Origin: Myxococcales bacterium
Lineage (GTDB): Bacteria; Myxococcota; Myxococcia; Myxococcales; Myxococcaceae
Direction of reading: 5' to 3'
Assembly: GCA_030681895.1 (NCBI GenBank)
Contig: JAUXRI010000020.1
Location: forward strand, 1 to 32,171
DNA length: 32,171 bases
A model generated the notes under the pieces. That model was not told the DNA's origin and searched no databases. It was given only the letters and a program-made list of their open reading frames with translations. Positions within the stretch are counted from its first letter, which is position 1. Each line of letters opens with the position of its first letter. The position numbers and the translations under genes are program-made. Below are positions 31,035 to 32,171 of the stretch, piece after piece.

Positions 31035-31697
31035 ATGCGTCAGTGGCTCTTCCTCGCGGCGATGCTGGTTCTCGAGCCGGGCTGTCCACCGACGTGCGAC
31101 CGGAGCACCTGTACGGGCTGTTGTGACATCTCTGGTGAGTGCCTGCCGGGCACCAGCCGGAACTTCTGCGGTGCAGGTGGAGTGGTCTGCGGCGTGTGCA
31201 CCTCGTCGATGCGGTGCCGCGCAGGGTCGTGCATCGAGACCCCTGACGCCGGGCCACCCGACGCGGGCCCGATGGTGCAGACGTGTATGGCCGGGTGTCG
31301 AGACTCGTCTCGAGAGTGTCAGCCCGGCAATCTGCCCGAAGCATGTGGCGCAGACGCCGGAACGTGTGCGCAGTGCATGCCAGACCAGCGCTGCGAGTTC
31401 GGCCGGTGCACGAGCGCGGCGTGCACGGGCTGCATCGAGCCCCTCGGCGCGTGCCGAGCTGGCAACGAGAATCTGGCCTGTGGCGCCGACGCCGGGTTTT
31501 GCCTCGCCTGCACCACGGGCCAGACCTGCCGGAGCGGGACCTGCGTCGGCAGCGCGTGCTCGGCCCAGACGTGCCCGGCTGGCTGTTGCCGCGGCGAGGT
31601 GTGCGTGCCTCCGTCGCAGTCCAGCTGCGGCCTCAGCGGCATCATGTGCGCGACGTGTCTGTCGACGCAGATGTGCATGAACGGGACGTGCCGGTAG
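31035..31697 (+). CDS. Cys-rich four-repeat exported protein
   Basis: A 220-residue protein with a hydrophobic N-terminus (MRQWLFLAAMLVLEPGC) that may be a lipoprotein signal, although the box LEPGC is not standard. The mature part holds four Cys-rich units of about 42 residues following C..GC....G.C..G.....CG...G.C..C.....C..G.C (units start near residues 27, 85, 129 and 176). A short Pro/Asp hinge lies between units one and two (TPDAGPPDAGP). Similar units occur in many myxobacterial surface proteins, where the Cys pairs would form disulfide-braced knobs. There is no enzymatic motif. ATG 31035 is used; the open frame upstream to 30957 lacks signal character. It probably shares a divergent promoter region with the VWA lipoprotein. 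Confidence 0.82.
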   Translation: MRQWLFLAAMLVLEPGCPPTCDRSTCTGCCDISGECLPGTSRNFCGAGGVVCGVCTSSMRCRAGSCIETPDAGPPDAGPMVQTCMAGCRDSSRECQPGNLPEACGADAGTCAQCMPDQRCEFGRCTSAACTGCIEPLGACRAGNENLACGADAGFCLACTTGQTCRSGTCVGSACSAQTCPAGCCRGEVCVPPSQSSCGLSGIMCATCLSTQMCMNGTCR

Positions 31698-31904
31698 CGT
31701 CGTGACGTTCACCGTGCGCTGCGCTCCTGAGCACGACGCTCACTGCCCCGTCGGGAGCCGGCACAACATCGTGCTCGTCGCGGTCTTCCTCTTCGCGGGC
31801 GGCGCGGTCTCGTCGATCACCGTCAGAACCGGCACCTGGTTTCAGTTGGTGGCGGTCGCAGCGTTGCTCGCCCACGCAGTGCCCGCCCCAGTCTCCCGAC
31901 GCGG

Positions 31905-32171
31905 TCACCTCGTCTGGCGGGCACGGCGTCGGCGGAAGAGGAGCAGCCCCGCCAACCCGAGGAAGGCCGAGGCATCGGTCGTCGCACAGCTGCAGCCGCC
32001 GCCGCGGAAGCCGATCTCAGGCAGCAACGCCGTGGAGCCGCCGTCTTCGACGCCTCCGCCATCACGGTTCATCGTTCCCGCATCGGCTTGTGCGCCGCCG
32101 TCAGTGGGAATTCCGGCGTCGCTGACGCCGCCGTCCGTGGGCATCCCTCCATCCATCGTGGTGCCGCCGTC
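31905..32171 (-). CDS. C-terminal end of a MYXO-CTERM-anchored protein (5' part outside window)
   Basis: Only 88 codons are visible; the frame is open through the window's last base, so the start lies beyond it. The visible N-terminal part is a low-complexity Asp/Gly linker with repeated TDGG and DAG units. The end is a textbook MYXO-CTERM: GGGCSC, a short linker, a hydrophobic helix (AFLGLAGLLLF) and RRRRARQTR. In myxobacteria this tail is cut and the protein is attached at the surface. The real domain is out of view. An ATG at 32156 lies in the linker and is unlikely to be the start. Confidence 0.85.
   Translation of the reverse strand, partial: DGGTTMDGGMPTDGGVSDAGIPTDGGAQADAGTMNRDGGGVEDGGSTALLPEIGFRGGGCSCATTDASAFLGLAGLLLFRRRRARQTR

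Noticed and set aside
1..32171. tRNA, rRNA, CRISPR arrays, insertion sequences, phage attachment sites
   Set aside because: I looked for cloverleaf/CCA ends, regularly spaced repeats, transposase motifs and terminal inverted repeats while reading and saw none; a covariance-model scan would be needed to exclude small RNAs.

Overview
The window is about 32 kb of very GC-rich DNA packed with bacterial genes. It most likely comes from a Myxococcota (myxobacterial) chromosome. Two proteins end in MYXO-CTERM-like anchors (a Cys/Gly motif, one hydrophobic helix, then an Arg cluster). One protein has a TIGR02996 'repeat-companion' motif, and another is a choice-of-anchor-D/VWA surface lipoprotein. 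Lipoproteins, signal peptides and GTG starts are frequent. I see no rRNA, tRNA, CRISPR array, phage gene or insertion sequence. No stretch over 300 bases lacks a gene; the longest gap (10386-10537) is filled by RNA hairpins.

Layout. 1-3257 (minus) is a probable operon: YceI-like protein, an outer-membrane barrel with one N-terminal heme motif, a small MYXO-CTERM protein with the same heme module, and a parvulin-type foldase lipoprotein cut by the window edge. 3393-8003 holds a DUF1444 protein, a small cytochrome c, a two-helix membrane protein co-transcribed with a PPK2 polyphosphate kinase, a YkvA-like membrane protein, a lipoprotein and a stand-alone secretin N-domain-like protein. 8101-8829 encodes an outer-membrane barrel with an in-frame TGA just after its signal peptide. 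8862-12222 has a macro-like/nucleoside-deoxyribosyltransferase-like fusion, a CBS-pair protein, a strong terminator, a di-heme peroxidase lipoprotein and a VapBC-type toxin-antitoxin pair.

12306-17715 carries a YtcJ-like amidohydrolase lipoprotein, a polar amino-acid ABC transporter whose binding protein is fused to its permease, SfsA, and an ASCH-domain protein. 17745-25123 has a TIGR02996 protein, an orphan myxobacterial-type protein, an NAD(P)-binding reductase, a secreted protein with a C-terminal helix, a methyltransferase, a soluble transhydrogenase-like flavoprotein and an HDOD protein. 25292-32171 has an HD-type protein, ArgJ, the large VWA/choice-of-anchor-D lipoprotein, a Cys-rich repeat protein and the end of a second MYXO-CTERM protein.

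Most genes look like housekeeping or cell-envelope functions of a predatory/soil-type aerobe. Convergent neighbours are extremely tight (stops 0-13 bp apart, one pair overlapping 12 bp).

The most interesting points are: (1) the TGA at 8170-8172, which replaces a probable Cys codon and is followed by a hairpin with SECIS-like geometry, making it either a new selenoprotein or a fresh nonsense mutation; (2) the macro-like + NDT-like fusion at 8862-9860, a domain pairing reminiscent of nucleotide-based immune effectors; (3) a shared CAVCH...TP(F/Y)GRA heme module on a barrel and on a surface-anchored partner, suggesting an electron path across the outer membrane.
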